Positions 37,420 through 46,686 of a DNA stretch of 64,000 nucleotides are shown one piece after another (position 1 is the stretch's first letter; every line of letters begins with the position of its first letter). The stretch spans positions 1,283,001 to 1,347,000 of the forward strand of contig NZ_JAHRWL010000001.1 of the NCBI RefSeq assembly GCF_019104745.1. The letters run 5' to 3'. The DNA comes from Thalassococcus arenae. GTDB taxonomy: Bacteria; Pseudomonadota; Alphaproteobacteria; Rhodobacterales; Rhodobacteraceae. A program made the translations under genes and the position numbers. The notes under the pieces are model-generated. The model was not told where the DNA came from, searched no databases, and was given only the letters and a program-made list of their open reading frames with translations.

Positions 37420-38778
37420 CTAGGCGCCCCATGCCGCCATCTTGCGGTCGATCGTCTTTCTCGACACCCCCAGCCGACGCGCCGCCTCGGCCCTGTTGCC
37501 GCCGCAGCGATCCAGCACGTGCAGGATGTGGCGCTGCATCACCAGGTCCAGATCCTCGACGGCCTTTTCACCAGTGACCGTGCCGTGACCCGCGAATTCA
37601 TCTGGAAAGGCGCCCAGGATCACCGAGCGTTCGATCAGGTTGCGCAATTCGCGCACGTTTCCGGGCCAGTCGTAGCGCCGCAGTTTCAGCAACGTCTCTT
37701 CGTCCAGGTCCAGCGGCGGCATCCCCAGTGTCGTGGCGAAGTGACTGGTGAAATGCGCGGCCAATTCGACGATGTCGTCCGCCCGATCGCGCAACGGCGG
37801 CATCTCGACGTTGACGACATTCATCCGATGGAACAAATCCGCCCGAAATCGACCCTGTTCAACCGCATCTTGCAGGTTTGCGTTGGTGGCGAACAGGAAC
37901 CGCAAGTTCAGCGGGATGTCGCGTTCACCGCCGACGGGCCGGATGCGTTGGTCTTCCAGAACACGCAGCAATGCGGCCTGCACCTGTCCAGGCATCTGTG
38001 CCACCTCGTCGAGGAAAAGCGTGCCGCCATCGGCCAAAAGCAGCAGACCGGCCTTGCGCGTTTCGCCATCATCGATCAGGCCGAACAACTCGTGTGCGAT
38101 GCGGTCGGGCGGCAAGGCCGCGCAATTGATCGCGACGAACGGTTTTTCGGCACGGTCCGACAGCGAATGCAGCGTCCGCGCGGCGATTTCCTTGCCTGTA
38201 CCGCTTGCACCGGTGAACAAGACCGGGGTCGGCAGCGGTGCCAGTTTGTGCAACATCCGCCGCACCGCGCTCAAAGCCTGCGAAGTGCCCAACAGCGTGC
38301 CACGTCCGGCAAGACCGTCGACCGACAGTTCATGACGCAACAAAGTGTTGTCCCGGCGCAGGTTCTTGCGGTCCAGCGTGCGGGATACGGCGTTGAGGAT
38401 CTGGTTGGCGCGGAACGGCTTCAGGACGAAATCGCTGACACCTGCCCGCAATGCCTGGATCGCGGTTTCCAGGTCGGCATAGGCGGTGATCAGGATCGTA
38501 TCGGCGAAGAAACCCAGCCGACGTTGTTCCGTCACCCAATCCAGCCCCGTCTTGCCGGGCATGATGTTGTCCAGCACCACCAGGTCGAAATGCGCCTCGT
38601 CAAGCCGGGCCGTAGCCTCGGCCGGAGACGCCGCCTGTTCGATCCGCTTGCAGCGCGGTCCCAGGATCTTGGTCAGGAAATTCCGCATGCCCGGTTCGTC
38701 GTCGATCACCAGGATCGACGCGCCCGACAGGTTCGGACCGTAGTCGTCAGCGGTGGCGGCAGTCATCGGCGGGGTCAC
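37420..38778 (-). CDS. NtrC-type response regulator lacking the GAFTGA loop
   Basis: 452 residues: receiver domain (about 20-135, phospho-acceptor in DLVVLDNIMPG, Lys in LKPF), AAA+ domain (Walker A GASGTGKE, Walker B GGTLFLDEV, RFRADLFHRMNV), and a Fis-type HTH (NRAEAARRLGVSRKTIDRKM). Where sigma-54 activators have GAFTGA the sequence is ELFGLIDDGETRKAG, so contact with sigma-54 is not expected. The GTG at 38778 overlaps the stop of the 42-residue membrane peptide (GTGA), placing the regulator at the end of the formate dehydrogenase operon; ATG at 38766 is an alternative start. Confidence 0.88.
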   Translation of the reverse strand: MTPPMTAATADDYGPNLSGASILVIDDEPGMRNFLTKILGPRCKRIEQAASPAEATARLDEAHFDLVVLDNIMPGKTGLDWVTEQRRLGFFADTILITAYADLETAIQALRAGVSDFVLKPFRANQILNAVSRTLDRKNLRRDNTLLRHELSVDGLAGRGTLLGTSQALSAVRRMLHKLAPLPTPVLFTGASGTGKEIAARTLHSLSDRAEKPFVAINCAALPPDRIAHELFGLIDDGETRKAGLLLLADGGTLFLDEVAQMPGQVQAALLRVLEDQRIRPVGGERDIPLNLRFLFATNANLQDAVEQGRFRADLFHRMNVVNVEMPPLRDRADDIVELAAHFTSHFATTLGMPPLDLDEETLLKLRRYDWPGNVRELRNLIERSVILGAFPDEFAGHGTVTGEKAVEDLDLVMQRHILHVLDRCGGNRAEAARRLGVSRKTIDRKMAAWGA

Positions 38779-38903
38779 TCGAGGCGGACATTGGCCCCTG
38801 AATAGACCTCCTGCGAAGAAAAGCCCATCTCACCCAGGGCAAAATGGGCGGCGAACGCGATGACGACCACTCCTGCAAATCCTGCCCACATGGCTTTCAT
38901 CAT
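38775..38903 (-). CDS. Small membrane protein (42 residues) of the formate dehydrogenase operon
   Basis: A short ORF filling the gap between the WD40-cytochrome gene and the regulator. It starts MMKAMWAGFAGVVVIAF, has one hydrophobic helix (about residues 4-24) and a polar C-terminal tail with SSQEVYSGANVRLE. AAGGAG lies 4 bp before the ATG at 38903 (7 bp before the second ATG at 38900). The ATG is 1 nt after the upstream stop and its TGA overlaps the next start. No family recognised; I think small proteins of this kind recur beside such cytochromes, but that is from memory. Confidence 0.72.
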   Translation of the reverse strand: MMKAMWAGFAGVVVIAFAAHFALGEMGFSSQEVYSGANVRLE

Positions 38904-38904
38904 G

Positions 38905-40209
38905 TCACTCCTTCTTGGTGGCGGACCTGAGGAACGCGATCAGGTCGGCCCGGTCTTCGTCGCCTGCGATGATCTGCATCGGCATTTTCGATCCCGGAAT
39001 ATAGTGATCCGGGCCAATGTCGAACAGCGCATCGATCGTGGCATCGGACCAGACGATGTCTGATCCATCCAGGGTTTCGGAATACCGATATCCCGGAACG
39101 GTGCCGGCGCGGCGGCCGAAGACGCCGTGCAGCGTGGGTCCCGCCTTGCGAGACGGGCCCGGTTCGAGCGCGTGGCAGATCGAGCATTTGCGCATGAACT
39201 GCCGTTCGCCGTTTGGCATGGTCTCGGCGTCGCGCAGGAACGACCGCGCGCCGACTATTCCGGGTTCGAACCTGTCAAGCAGCGCGACCGGCCAGGCAAA
39301 CACGACATCGTCCAGCCCACCGGCATAGATGGTCTGTCCGTCGGGCGAAAAGGCCAACGCCCAGACCGGACCTTCGCGCGCGGCGCGAAAATCGCGCACG
39401 ATCCGTCGCGCGTCGGTGTCGACGATCATGATGAACCCTTCGCCGTCGCCGACCGCCAGTTGCCGGCTGGCATCGTGATAGGCCAGGGCAAGGATCGGGC
39501 GGCGTTCCAGCGTGAAATCGGCGATCTCGGCGCCAGAGGTTACGTCGACCAGCCGCGTCACCCCGTCGACGGCGCCGTAGGCCAGCCAGCCTTCGGTCTC
39601 GTTGACGACGACGCGGGTGACGGCAAAGCCGTTCGACACCAATACCCGCGACGTCGATCCGTCATCTTCCCAGACCCGCACCGTGCCGTCGCTCGACGCG
39701 GAATAGAGCCGGTTTCCATCTTCGGAAAAGGCCACGGCGTTCACGCCGGATTCGTGATCGGTCAGGTCCTTGCGGGCGGCTTTCCAGGACCCCGACGCAG
39801 CCTGCCGGTCCACCTCCCAAAGGCCGATCGTTCCATCCCAGGACGCGGTGGCGATGGTCTTGCCATCCGGGTTCGTCGCGATGTCCAGGATCTTGCCCTT
39901 GTGGGCGCCCAGCCGGGTGCCGGTTCCGCCTTCCCAAAGCCAAAGCGCGAAATCGTCTCCGCCCGAAAGCACGACGCCCGGCTCGAGATAGGCAACCGCC
40001 GCGACGGCTGCATCGTGGCCTTCAAGCCAGTCGGGTTCGGAACCCGACCAAAGCCCCACCGCATTGTCGAAACTGGCGCTGGCAACGGTTCCGTCGGGCG
40101 CAACGGCGATATCCATGATCGGTCCGCCGTGGCCCTTGAGCGTGGCGAAATCCTGCGCCGCCAATGGGGCGGCGCAGCCAATCCAGAACGCAGCGGCGAT
40201 CATCCGCAT
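38905..40209 (-). CDS. WD40-repeat protein fused to a C-terminal cytochrome c
   Basis: Periplasmic protein of 434 residues. It has a signal peptide (1-18, ending APLAAQ) and about seven WD40-like blades (residues 22-306: repeated GHxxPI, IATASWDGTIGLW, LYSASSDGTVRVW). A class I cytochrome c domain follows, with heme motif CSICH at 342-346 and Met ligand in SKMPM near 409. Five bp after fdhC, so likely an electron-transfer partner of the dehydrogenase. The beta propeller could dock it to FdhA/B. Partner and redox role are inference. Confidence 0.85.
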   Translation of the reverse strand: MRMIAAAFWIGCAAPLAAQDFATLKGHGGPIMDIAVAPDGTVASASFDNAVGLWSGSEPDWLEGHDAAVAAVAYLEPGVVLSGGDDFALWLWEGGTGTRLGAHKGKILDIATNPDGKTIATASWDGTIGLWEVDRQAASGSWKAARKDLTDHESGVNAVAFSEDGNRLYSASSDGTVRVWEDDGSTSRVLVSNGFAVTRVVVNETEGWLAYGAVDGVTRLVDVTSGAEIADFTLERRPILALAYHDASRQLAVGDGEGFIMIVDTDARRIVRDFRAAREGPVWALAFSPDGQTIYAGGLDDVVFAWPVALLDRFEPGIVGARSFLRDAETMPNGERQFMRKCSICHALEPGPSRKAGPTLHGVFGRRAGTVPGYRYSETLDGSDIVWSDATIDALFDIGPDHYIPGSKMPMQIIAGDEDRADLIAFLRSATKKE

Positions 40210-40214
40210 CGCCG

Positions 40215-41435
40215 TCACTCCGCAGGGGTCGCGCTTTCCGGCGCCTTGCCCTTTTCCGCGGCCTCGCGCTCTTTCAACTCGTCCAGCCACAACGAATGGT
40301 GCTGGTGGGCCCAGGCTTCGTCGACCTCGCCGCTGCCCATGGCGGCAAATGCGCCTTCCATCCCGATCGAGCCGATGTAGATATGCGCCAGGATGATCGC
40401 CATCAAAACAAAGCTGACGATGGCGTGCCAGGCCTGGGCCAACTGCATTTCCTCTTGCGGCGCCAGCTCAGTCGGCAGCGGTGCGATGCCGATCAGGCCC
40501 GGAATGCCGAGGTCGTTCAGCACGGTGAAGGTCTTGGCGAACAACGGCAGCTCGAACGGAAACAGCAATGACAGGCCAGAAACCGAAATCGACCCGCCCA
40601 GCAGGATGACCGACCAGAAGATGATCTTTTGTCCGCCGTTGAATTTCTTGGCCGGCGGGTGCGCGTGTCCGATGATGCCGCCCGCCTGAGCGAACCATCT
40701 GAGATCGGTCCGGTCGGGGATGTTGTGCCAGACCCACATGACGAAGATCATCACCAGTGCCACGATGAAGGCCCAGGCGATGTTGTTGTGAACCAGTTTG
40801 GACCAGGTCAGCAATTGGGCGTTCACGTCCTTGCCCAGGTAGGGCGCGATGTAGTCGCGGCCGTATTTGACGAAGAGCCCCGTCAGGCCCAGCAGGATGA
40901 AGGACCCCGCCAGCAGCCAATGGGCGAACCGTTCGACGGATTTGAACCGCGTGACGGTGCGTCCGGTCATGTCTTCGTCCAGGGTGATCTTGCCGCGCAA
41001 CAGGTAGAAAAGCAGCAGCCCCACAATCGTGACGATCAGCAGGCCTCCTCCGTAGGTGGCCAATGGTCCGCTGCGGAACTCGTACCAGGCCATGCCGCCA
41101 TCCTGCACCAGCACCTTGGCCACGTCGCCGCCGGCAGATACCGATACGTCGGCATTTCCGTAGCGCAGCGCACGCCAGACCTCGCTGTCTGACGCGCCGC
41201 CCAACGTGCCCAGCTGGCTGGCGATGCCCGCGGCGCTGTCGGGGTCGCCGGTCGCATCACGGCGGAAACTGTCATCCACCTTTTCGCCGCGCTGGCGGGC
41301 CAGGATATCCTCCAGCGTTTGCGCGCCGCCCGTGGCCGATCGGTCGGGCGGGGGCGCGGCGGTATCCTGTGCGGAACCGGGAACCGGCAGCGCAAGAAGG
41401 GTCAGCAGAAGAAGGGCCATAAGATGACGCATCAT
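40215..41435 (-). CDS. fdhC: Formate dehydrogenase cytochrome b556 (gamma) subunit
   Basis: Membrane subunit that takes electrons from FdhB to quinone. About 406 residues: signal sequence, a ~100-residue periplasmic N-terminal extension, then four to five helices with RFAHWLLAGSFILLGLTGLF and KLVHNNIAWAFIVALVMIFVMW, whose His residues are likely heme b ligands, and a His-rich C-terminal segment (AWAHQHHSLW). AGGAG is 7 bp before the ATG at 41435; ATG at 41441 is too close to it. A 148-bp gap with two hairpins separates it from fdhB. Confidence 0.9.
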   Translation of the reverse strand: MMRHLMALLLLTLLALPVPGSAQDTAAPPPDRSATGGAQTLEDILARQRGEKVDDSFRRDATGDPDSAAGIASQLGTLGGASDSEVWRALRYGNADVSVSAGGDVAKVLVQDGGMAWYEFRSGPLATYGGGLLIVTIVGLLLFYLLRGKITLDEDMTGRTVTRFKSVERFAHWLLAGSFILLGLTGLFVKYGRDYIAPYLGKDVNAQLLTWSKLVHNNIAWAFIVALVMIFVMWVWHNIPDRTDLRWFAQAGGIIGHAHPPAKKFNGGQKIIFWSVILLGGSISVSGLSLLFPFELPLFAKTFTVLNDLGIPGLIGIAPLPTELAPQEEMQLAQAWHAIVSFVLMAIILAHIYIGSIGMEGAFAAMGSGEVDEAWAHQHHSLWLDELKEREAAEKGKAPESATPAE

Positions 41436-41468
41436 GGTCATGCTCCTGTTTCCGGAAACTCTTTGGAC

Positions 41469-41518
41469 GGTGCGTTGAAAACGCACCCTACATCGGATGG
41501 GGACGTAGGGTGCGTTTT
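41469..41518. repeat. Palindromic GGTGCGTT repeat element
   Basis: Perfect 14-bp inverted repeat AAAACGCACCCTAC (41478-41491) / GTAGGGTGCGTTTT (41505-41518), plus an overlapping hairpin GGTGCGTT-gaa-AACGCACC (41469-41487). The three GGTGCGTT copies could form alternative cruciforms. Looks like a dispersed palindromic repeat rather than a terminator, since it lies inside the operon. Confidence 0.7.
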
Positions 41519-41543
41519 GAACCCACCGCACGATGGCGGTGAC

Positions 41544-41570
41544 GCAGGCCGGACGCGATGTCCGGCCTGC
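41544..41570. repeat. 11-bp perfect inverted repeat between fdhC and fdhB
   Basis: GCAGGCCGGAC-gcgat-GTCCGGCCTGC, a very stable hairpin 13 bp downstream of the fdhB stop. There is no T-run on either side, so if it acts on RNA it is more likely a processing, stability or Rho-dependent attenuation element. Confidence 0.65.
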
Positions 41571-41583
41571 GCTGTGACGGGGA

Positions 41584-42177
41584 TCAGCCGTCTTTCTGGT
41601 CGTAGGCCGTGCCCCAGCCCCAAGCGCCCGAGCCAAAGCCGCGGGCGACCACGCGCTCGCGGTAGATGGCCGACACCACGTCGCCATCACCCGCCAGCAG
41701 GGCCTTGGTGGAACACATCTCGGCGCAGATGGGCAGCTTGCCCTCGGCGATCCGGTTCCGCCCGTACTTGGCGAACTCGGCCGTCGAATGCGTCTCTTCC
41801 GGGCCACCGGCGCAGAAGGTGCATTTGTCCATCTTGCCACGCGACCCGAAATTGCCGGCCTGCGGGAATTGCGGCGCACCGAACGGGCACGCGTAGAAGC
41901 AATAGCCGCAGCCGATGCACAGGTCCTTGGAGTGCAGGACGACGCCTTCTTCGTTCTGGTAGAAGCAGTCGACCGGGCACACCGCCATACAGGGCGCGTC
42001 CGAGCAGTGCATGCAGGCCACCGAGATCGAGCGTTCGCCCGGTTTGCCGTCCTGGATCGTCACCACCCTTCGGCGGTTGATGCCCCAGGGCACTTCGTGC
42101 TCGTTCTTGCAGGCCGTGACGCAGGCGTTGCATTCGATGCAGCGCTCGGCGTCGCAGAGAAACTTTGCTCTGGCCAT
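41584..42177 (-). CDS. fdhB: Formate dehydrogenase iron-sulfur (beta) subunit
   Basis: Four-cluster ferredoxin subunit linking FdhA to FdhC. 197 residues with [14 protein letters not shown] (13-26), [33 protein letters not shown] and a CTFC...C pair, enough for four 4Fe-4S clusters. It lacks the C-terminal membrane helix of E. coli FdnH, as in the shorter fdh3B-type subunits. 13 bp after fdhA. Confidence 0.94.
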   Translation of the reverse strand: MARAKFLCDAERCIECNACVTACKNEHEVPWGINRRRVVTIQDGKPGERSISVACMHCSDAPCMAVCPVDCFYQNEEGVVLHSKDLCIGCGYCFYACPFGAPQFPQAGNFGSRGKMDKCTFCAGGPEETHSTAEFAKYGRNRIAEGKLPICAEMCSTKALLAGDGDVVSAIYRERVVARGFGSGAWGWGTAYDQKDG

Positions 42178-42190
42178 TCTTTCCTCCTCC

Positions 42191-45106
42191 TTACGCTGCG
42201 GTGATCTTGCAGAGAGTCGCCTTGGTCTCCTGCATCTGCGTCACCGAATCATAGCCATAGGTCTGCGCCGTATTGGTGCTTTCGCCCAAGACATACGGAT
42301 CAGCCCCGTCGGGGTATTTCGACCGCTGGTCTTCGCCCTGGAAATGGCCGCCGAAGTGGAAGGGCATGAAGGCCACGCCTTCGCCCACCCGTTCGGTCAC
42401 CATCGCCATGACCTTGACCTTGCCGCCTTCCGGGCCTTCCACCCAGACCTGCGCGCCGTCCCGCACACCAAGGTTGTTGGCGTCGCGCGGGTTGATCTCG
42501 ACGAACATGTCCTGCTGCAATTCGGCCAGCCACGGGTTCGAGCGGGTCTCGTCGCCGCCACCCTCGTATTCGACCAGTCGGCCGGAGGTGAGGATGATGG
42601 GATAGTCCTTGCTGAAGTCCTGTTTCTGGATCGACGCATACATGGTCGGCAGGCGATAGAACTTGCGGTCCTCGTAGGTCGGATAGTCGGCCACGAGATC
42701 GCGGCGGTTGGTGTAGAGCGGTTCGCGGTGCAGCGGCACCGGATCCGGGAAGGTCCACACCACGGCCCGCGCCTTGGCATTGCCGAAGGGCGCGCAGCCA
42801 TGTTCGATGGCCACCCGCTGGATGCCGCCCGACAGGTCGGTCTTCCAGTTGACGCCACCCACCTTGTCCGGTGCGCCCGCGACCTTTTCGATAACCGCCC
42901 GTTCGTCCGCGGTCAGATCGCCGTCCCAGCCCAGGTCCATCAGCATCTGCATGGTGAATTCCGGATATCCGTCCTGGATTTCCGATCCCACCGAGTAGAC
43001 GCCTTCGGCCAGCAGGTTCTGGCCGTCCCGCTCGACGCCGAAGCGCGCGCGGAAGGTCAGGCCGCCTTCGGCCACCGGTTTGGACATGTCGTACAGGTTC
43101 GGCGTGCCCGGGTGCCCCATTTCCGGGGTGCCCCATGCCGGCCAGGGCAGACCGTAATAGTCGCCATCGGCCGGCCCGCCGATTGCCTGCAGCGTCGTCT
43201 TGTCGAACGTATGCTGGTTGGCCATGTGCAGCTTGAGCCGCTCGGGCGACTGGCCGGTATAGCCGATCGTCCACATGCCGCGGTTGATCTCGCGCAGCGT
43301 GTCTTCGATATTCGGCGTCACACCGTCCTCTTCGATGCCGATGTTGCGGAACAACCGGTCATGGAAGCCGAACTTCTGCGCGAACAGGCCGATGATCTCC
43401 TGATCGGGCTTGGACTCGAACAGCGGATCGACCACCTTGTCGCGCCACTGGATCGACCGGTTCGACGCGGTGACGGACCCGTGCGTCTCGAACTGCGTGC
43501 AGGCCGGCAGCAGGTAGACGCCGTCGGTGCGGTCATGCAGCACGGCGGAAACGGTGGGATACGGGTCGATCACGACCAGCATGTCCAGCTTTTCCATCGC
43601 CGTCTTCATTTCCGTCATCCGGGTCTGCGAGTTGGGCGCATGACCCCAGAGAACCATCGCCCGGACGTTGTTGGGCTGGTCGATGTTCTCCTTGTCTTCA
43701 AGGACGCCGTCGATCCAGCGCGACACCGGGATACCGGTTTCGTACTGAAGCTTCTTCTCCTTGCCGTCGGCGCCGGTCGTGGTGGCGAATTGCGCCGCCA
43801 GCCATTCCGGATCCTCTTCCCAGACGCGGGCCCAATGTGCCCAGGCTCCAGCCGCCAGACCATAATAGCCGGGCAGCGTGTGCGACAGGACACCAAGGTC
43901 GGTCGCGCCCTGCACGTTGTCATGGCCGCGGAAGATGTTGGTGCCGCCACCCGACGTGCCCATGTTGCCAAGGGCCAGCTGAAGGATGCAGTAGGCGCGG
44001 GTGTTGTTGTTGCCGTTGGTGTGCTGGGTGCCGCCCATGCACCAGATCACCGTGCCGGGGCGGTTGTTGGCCATGGTCAGGGCGACCCGGCGCAGCTGCG
44101 AACCCGGCGTGCCGGTGACACGCTCGACCTCTTCGGGCGTCCACTTGGCCACTTCTTCCTTGATCTGGTCCATCCCCCAGACACGGGTGCGGATGAACTC
44201 CTTGTCTTCCCAGCCGTTCTCGAAGATGTGCCACAGGATGCCCCAGACCAGCGCCACGTCGGTGCCGGGCCGGAACCGGACATATTCGTCGGCATGGGCC
44301 GCGGTCCGGGTGAAACGCGGATCGCAGACGATCAGCGGCGCGTTGTTCTGTTCCTTGGCCTTCAACACGTGCAGCAGCGACACGGGGTGCGCCTCGGCCG
44401 GGTTGCCGCCGATGATGAAGATCGCCTTGGAATTGTGGATGTCGTTGTAGCTGTTGGTCATTGCGCCATAGCCCCAGGTGTTGGCAACACCGGCGACCGT
44501 GGTCGAGTGACAGATGCGGGCCTGGTGGTCCACGTTGTTCGTGCCCCAATAGGCGGCGAACTTGCGGAACAGATAGGCCTGTTCGTTGTTATGCTTGGCC
44601 GAGCCCAGCCAATAGACGCTGTCCGGGCCGCTTTCGTCCCGGATCTGCATCATGCCGTCGCCGATCTCGTTGATCGCCTGTTCCCAGCTGATGCGCTTCC
44701 ACTCGCCACCCTCTTTCTTCATCGGGTACTTGAGCCGGCGTTCGCCGTGGGCGTGTTCGCGGACCGCGGCGCCCTTGGCGCAATGGGCGCCCAGGTTGAA
44801 CGGGCTGTCCCAGCCGGGCTCCTGGCCCACCCAGACGCCGTTCGACACTTCGGCGACCACGGTGCAGCCGACCGAACAATGGGTGCAGACCGACTTTACC
44901 AGGTTCACCGCGCCGATACCGGCGGCAGTCTGTGCCGATGCCGGTTTGACGGTTCCCCCCGTCGCGGCAATCGCGGCCATTCCTCCGATGGCCAGACCGG
45001 ACCCGCGCAGGAACGCGCGGCGGTCAACCGAAGCGTTCGCCGCCTCGGAAAGGATCGAAGTCCGCTGGGGGCGTCGCGCAACCCCGTTGGTCTTTTTCCT
45101 CAACAT
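42191..45106 (-). CDS. fdhA: Formate dehydrogenase catalytic (alpha) subunit, molybdopterin (W/Mo), Cys type
   Basis: Oxidises formate to CO2 in the periplasm. 971 residues from the ATG at 45106 (GGGAGAGA just upstream; the ATG at 45124 is weaker). Twin-arginine signal DRRAFLRG at 28-35, 4Fe-4S ligands Cys74, 77, 81 and 109, then molybdopterin domains and the C-terminal dinucleotide-binding domain. The metal ligand position is Cys199 (TGT codon at 44510-44512) in [12 protein letters not shown], where E. coli FdnG has selenocysteine. His200 follows. A nearby tungstate transporter suggests W, but Mo is possible. Confidence 0.95.
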   Translation of the reverse strand: MLRKKTNGVARRPQRTSILSEAANASVDRRAFLRGSGLAIGGMAAIAATGGTVKPASAQTAAGIGAVNLVKSVCTHCSVGCTVVAEVSNGVWVGQEPGWDSPFNLGAHCAKGAAVREHAHGERRLKYPMKKEGGEWKRISWEQAINEIGDGMMQIRDESGPDSVYWLGSAKHNNEQAYLFRKFAAYWGTNNVDHQARICHSTTVAGVANTWGYGAMTNSYNDIHNSKAIFIIGGNPAEAHPVSLLHVLKAKEQNNAPLIVCDPRFTRTAAHADEYVRFRPGTDVALVWGILWHIFENGWEDKEFIRTRVWGMDQIKEEVAKWTPEEVERVTGTPGSQLRRVALTMANNRPGTVIWCMGGTQHTNGNNNTRAYCILQLALGNMGTSGGGTNIFRGHDNVQGATDLGVLSHTLPGYYGLAAGAWAHWARVWEEDPEWLAAQFATTTGADGKEKKLQYETGIPVSRWIDGVLEDKENIDQPNNVRAMVLWGHAPNSQTRMTEMKTAMEKLDMLVVIDPYPTVSAVLHDRTDGVYLLPACTQFETHGSVTASNRSIQWRDKVVDPLFESKPDQEIIGLFAQKFGFHDRLFRNIGIEEDGVTPNIEDTLREINRGMWTIGYTGQSPERLKLHMANQHTFDKTTLQAIGGPADGDYYGLPWPAWGTPEMGHPGTPNLYDMSKPVAEGGLTFRARFGVERDGQNLLAEGVYSVGSEIQDGYPEFTMQMLMDLGWDGDLTADERAVIEKVAGAPDKVGGVNWKTDLSGGIQRVAIEHGCAPFGNAKARAVVWTFPDPVPLHREPLYTNRRDLVADYPTYEDRKFYRLPTMYASIQKQDFSKDYPIILTSGRLVEYEGGGDETRSNPWLAELQQDMFVEINPRDANNLGVRDGAQVWVEGPEGGKVKVMAMVTERVGEGVAFMPFHFGGHFQGEDQRSKYPDGADPYVLGESTNTAQTYGYDSVTQMQETKATLCKITAA

Positions 45107-45211
45107 GGTTCTCTCTCCCTTCACGCGGCAAGCGCGCTCTTGGCTGATGGAGGCCGGAACAGTTGGGCGTCACGCAACCGGTCGTTCCCGCCGTTCGGGG
45201 CCTGCGTCCGG

Positions 45212-45400
45212 TCAGAACCGGGCGCTGGCAAAGTAGGCGCGGGTATGCGCCGTGTCCTGCATCGTCTCGCGGGACAGATCGGGCTCGGCCGCTTCGGCTT
45301 CACCCCCGGTCGCAACCGCCACCGCCGCAAGCGGCGCCGTCGTTCCGGCCAGTTTCAGAAAATCGCGGCGGGTGGCCCCGTCCTCGGTTTTCTTGGTCAT
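45212..45400 (-). CDS. Formate dehydrogenase region Tat-target small protein
   Basis: 62 residues starting MTKKTEDG with ATRRDFLKLAG (twin-arginine motif), a hydrophobic stretch, and a short C-terminal tail ending AYFASARF. It matches the small family of Tat-signal proteins found only beside formate dehydrogenase genes (TIGR02811 as I remember it). The mature part is about 30 residues; function unknown. Between torD and fdhA. Confidence 0.85.
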   Translation of the reverse strand: MTKKTEDGATRRDFLKLAGTTAPLAAVAVATGGEAEAAEPDLSRETMQDTAHTRAYFASARF

Positions 45401-45451
45401 CGAGAGTCCTCCTCTCTGGTTCCGATGGTCGCCCATCGCTCGATTGGCGGG

Positions 45452-46060
45452 TCAGCCCGCCGCCATCCGAAAGCCTTCGGATTCGATCTCCATGAACGTG
45501 CGGCCGATCGTGCCGACCGGCGTGTAAAAGACCGAATTCTTGGCGCCTTCGAGATCCGCAAAGAAATGCGCCGCCCACGGCGCGATATGCTTGTTGAAAA
45601 AGCTTTTCTGCTGATCGAGCGTCGACGCGCTGCCGAAGCGGCCGACGATCATCGCACCCATCATCTCCATCAGGCTGGCGATGTTGTCTTCGGGTTCGAA
45701 CACGTTGTCGGCGCGGCCCAGCCCGCGCGCGGTCATGTCGGCCCGCAGCTGCGCCAGCGGTTTTTCGTTCAGGAAACCGGTCAGGTAATAGCTGGCATAG
45801 GGCAGCAATTCGCCCCGTCCCAGGCCGATGAACAGCCGGTTGTATTCGCTTTCCACCGATTTCGGCTTGGTGATCCGGGCCATCTTGGCCAGTGTCGCGA
45901 TCGCCTGGCCCAGGTCGCTGTCGTCGCCCGACAGTTCCGCTGTCTGGTCCAGCAGCATCTGGTCCGGCGGGCGCGCAAGAATGAGGCCCAGGAAATTGTA
46001 GAGATCCGCGCGCAGCCGGTCTTCTTCGGCGATCTTCGTCATGTCCACGGCGGTTTTCAT
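45452..46060 (-). CDS. TorD-family molybdoenzyme chaperone
   Basis: 202-residue all-helical cytosolic chaperone with RADLYNFLGLILARPP, SEYNRLFIGLGRGELLPYASYYLTG and HIAPWAAHFFADLEGA, typical of the TorD/DmsD/NarJ family. Expected to bind the FdhA Tat signal until cofactors are inserted. ATGA overlap with the DUF3306 gene. Confidence 0.9.
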   Translation of the reverse strand: MKTAVDMTKIAEEDRLRADLYNFLGLILARPPDQMLLDQTAELSGDDSDLGQAIATLAKMARITKPKSVESEYNRLFIGLGRGELLPYASYYLTGFLNEKPLAQLRADMTARGLGRADNVFEPEDNIASLMEMMGAMIVGRFGSASTLDQQKSFFNKHIAPWAAHFFADLEGAKNSVFYTPVGTIGRTFMEIESEGFRMAAG

Positions 46061-46686
46061 CCTGTCATCTGGTCCTTGTAGTGAAACGTCATCCGGCGTC
46101 GCGGCGCAAAGCCGGCCGGTTCGGTCCCGGCGTCGAGCGGTTGCGCTTCGGTCGCTTCGGGTTCTGCCGGCTCGGCAAGGGCCACCGCCTCGGGTACCTC
46201 GGCGGCGACGGGCTCTTCGGTATCGATGTCTTCAGGCTGTTCTGCGTCGTCGCGCTGCGGCTCGGGTTCGGCCTGGCGGGCCAACTCCTCGACATGGCGC
46301 AGCATGCCCTTGCCGACTTGATAGGCGGTCTGCATGTTTTCGACGACCATGGCGCTGTCGGTGAAGTCCTGACCATAGTCGACCAGGCCGTCGAGATTGG
46401 CCAGAACCGGGTTCACCCGCCACAACCGGCGCAATGCGCGCATCCGCAGGCGGGCCGGTACGGCATCGGTCAGGAACGCCTTGAAATCGTCGCCCGCGTC
46501 CAGGCTGTCGGGATCGGGCAGGCCCAGATCGGCCAGCAATTCCTCGTCGGACCTGTCGGCAACGGCCGCTTCGCGTTCGGCTTTTTCGGTTTCGAGCCGA
46601 GCCGCGGTTTCGGCCCGTGCTTCGGCAGCAACGGCGGCCTTGCGCCGGGCCCAGAAATCACCGCCCTTGACGCGTTCGCCGGTCAT
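46057..46686 (-). CDS. DUF3306 protein of formate dehydrogenase clusters
   Basis: 209 residues, highly charged. FWARRKAAV near the N terminus, an Ala/Glu coiled coil (about 15-50), the conserved middle LRRLWRVNPVLANLDGLVDYGQDFTD, an acidic Glu/Pro/Ala tail, and GFAPRRRMTFHY at the end. Family of unknown function that co-occurs with fdh operons. 4-bp overlaps with both neighbours. Confidence 0.85.
   Translation of the reverse strand: MTGERVKGGDFWARRKAAVAAEARAETAARLETEKAEREAAVADRSDEELLADLGLPDPDSLDAGDDFKAFLTDAVPARLRMRALRRLWRVNPVLANLDGLVDYGQDFTDSAMVVENMQTAYQVGKGMLRHVEELARQAEPEPQRDDAEQPEDIDTEEPVAAEVPEAVALAEPAEPEATEAQPLDAGTEPAGFAPRRRMTFHYKDQMTG

Noticed and set aside
44510-44512. Possible selenocysteine codon in fdhA
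   Set aside because: The codon is TGT, so Cys; no recoding needed.
42011-46081. 1356-residue plus-strand ORF across fdhA and neighbours
   Set aside because: Antisense to fdhB, fdhA, the Tat-target gene and torD; composition is the shadow of GC-rich codon bias and shows no domain.
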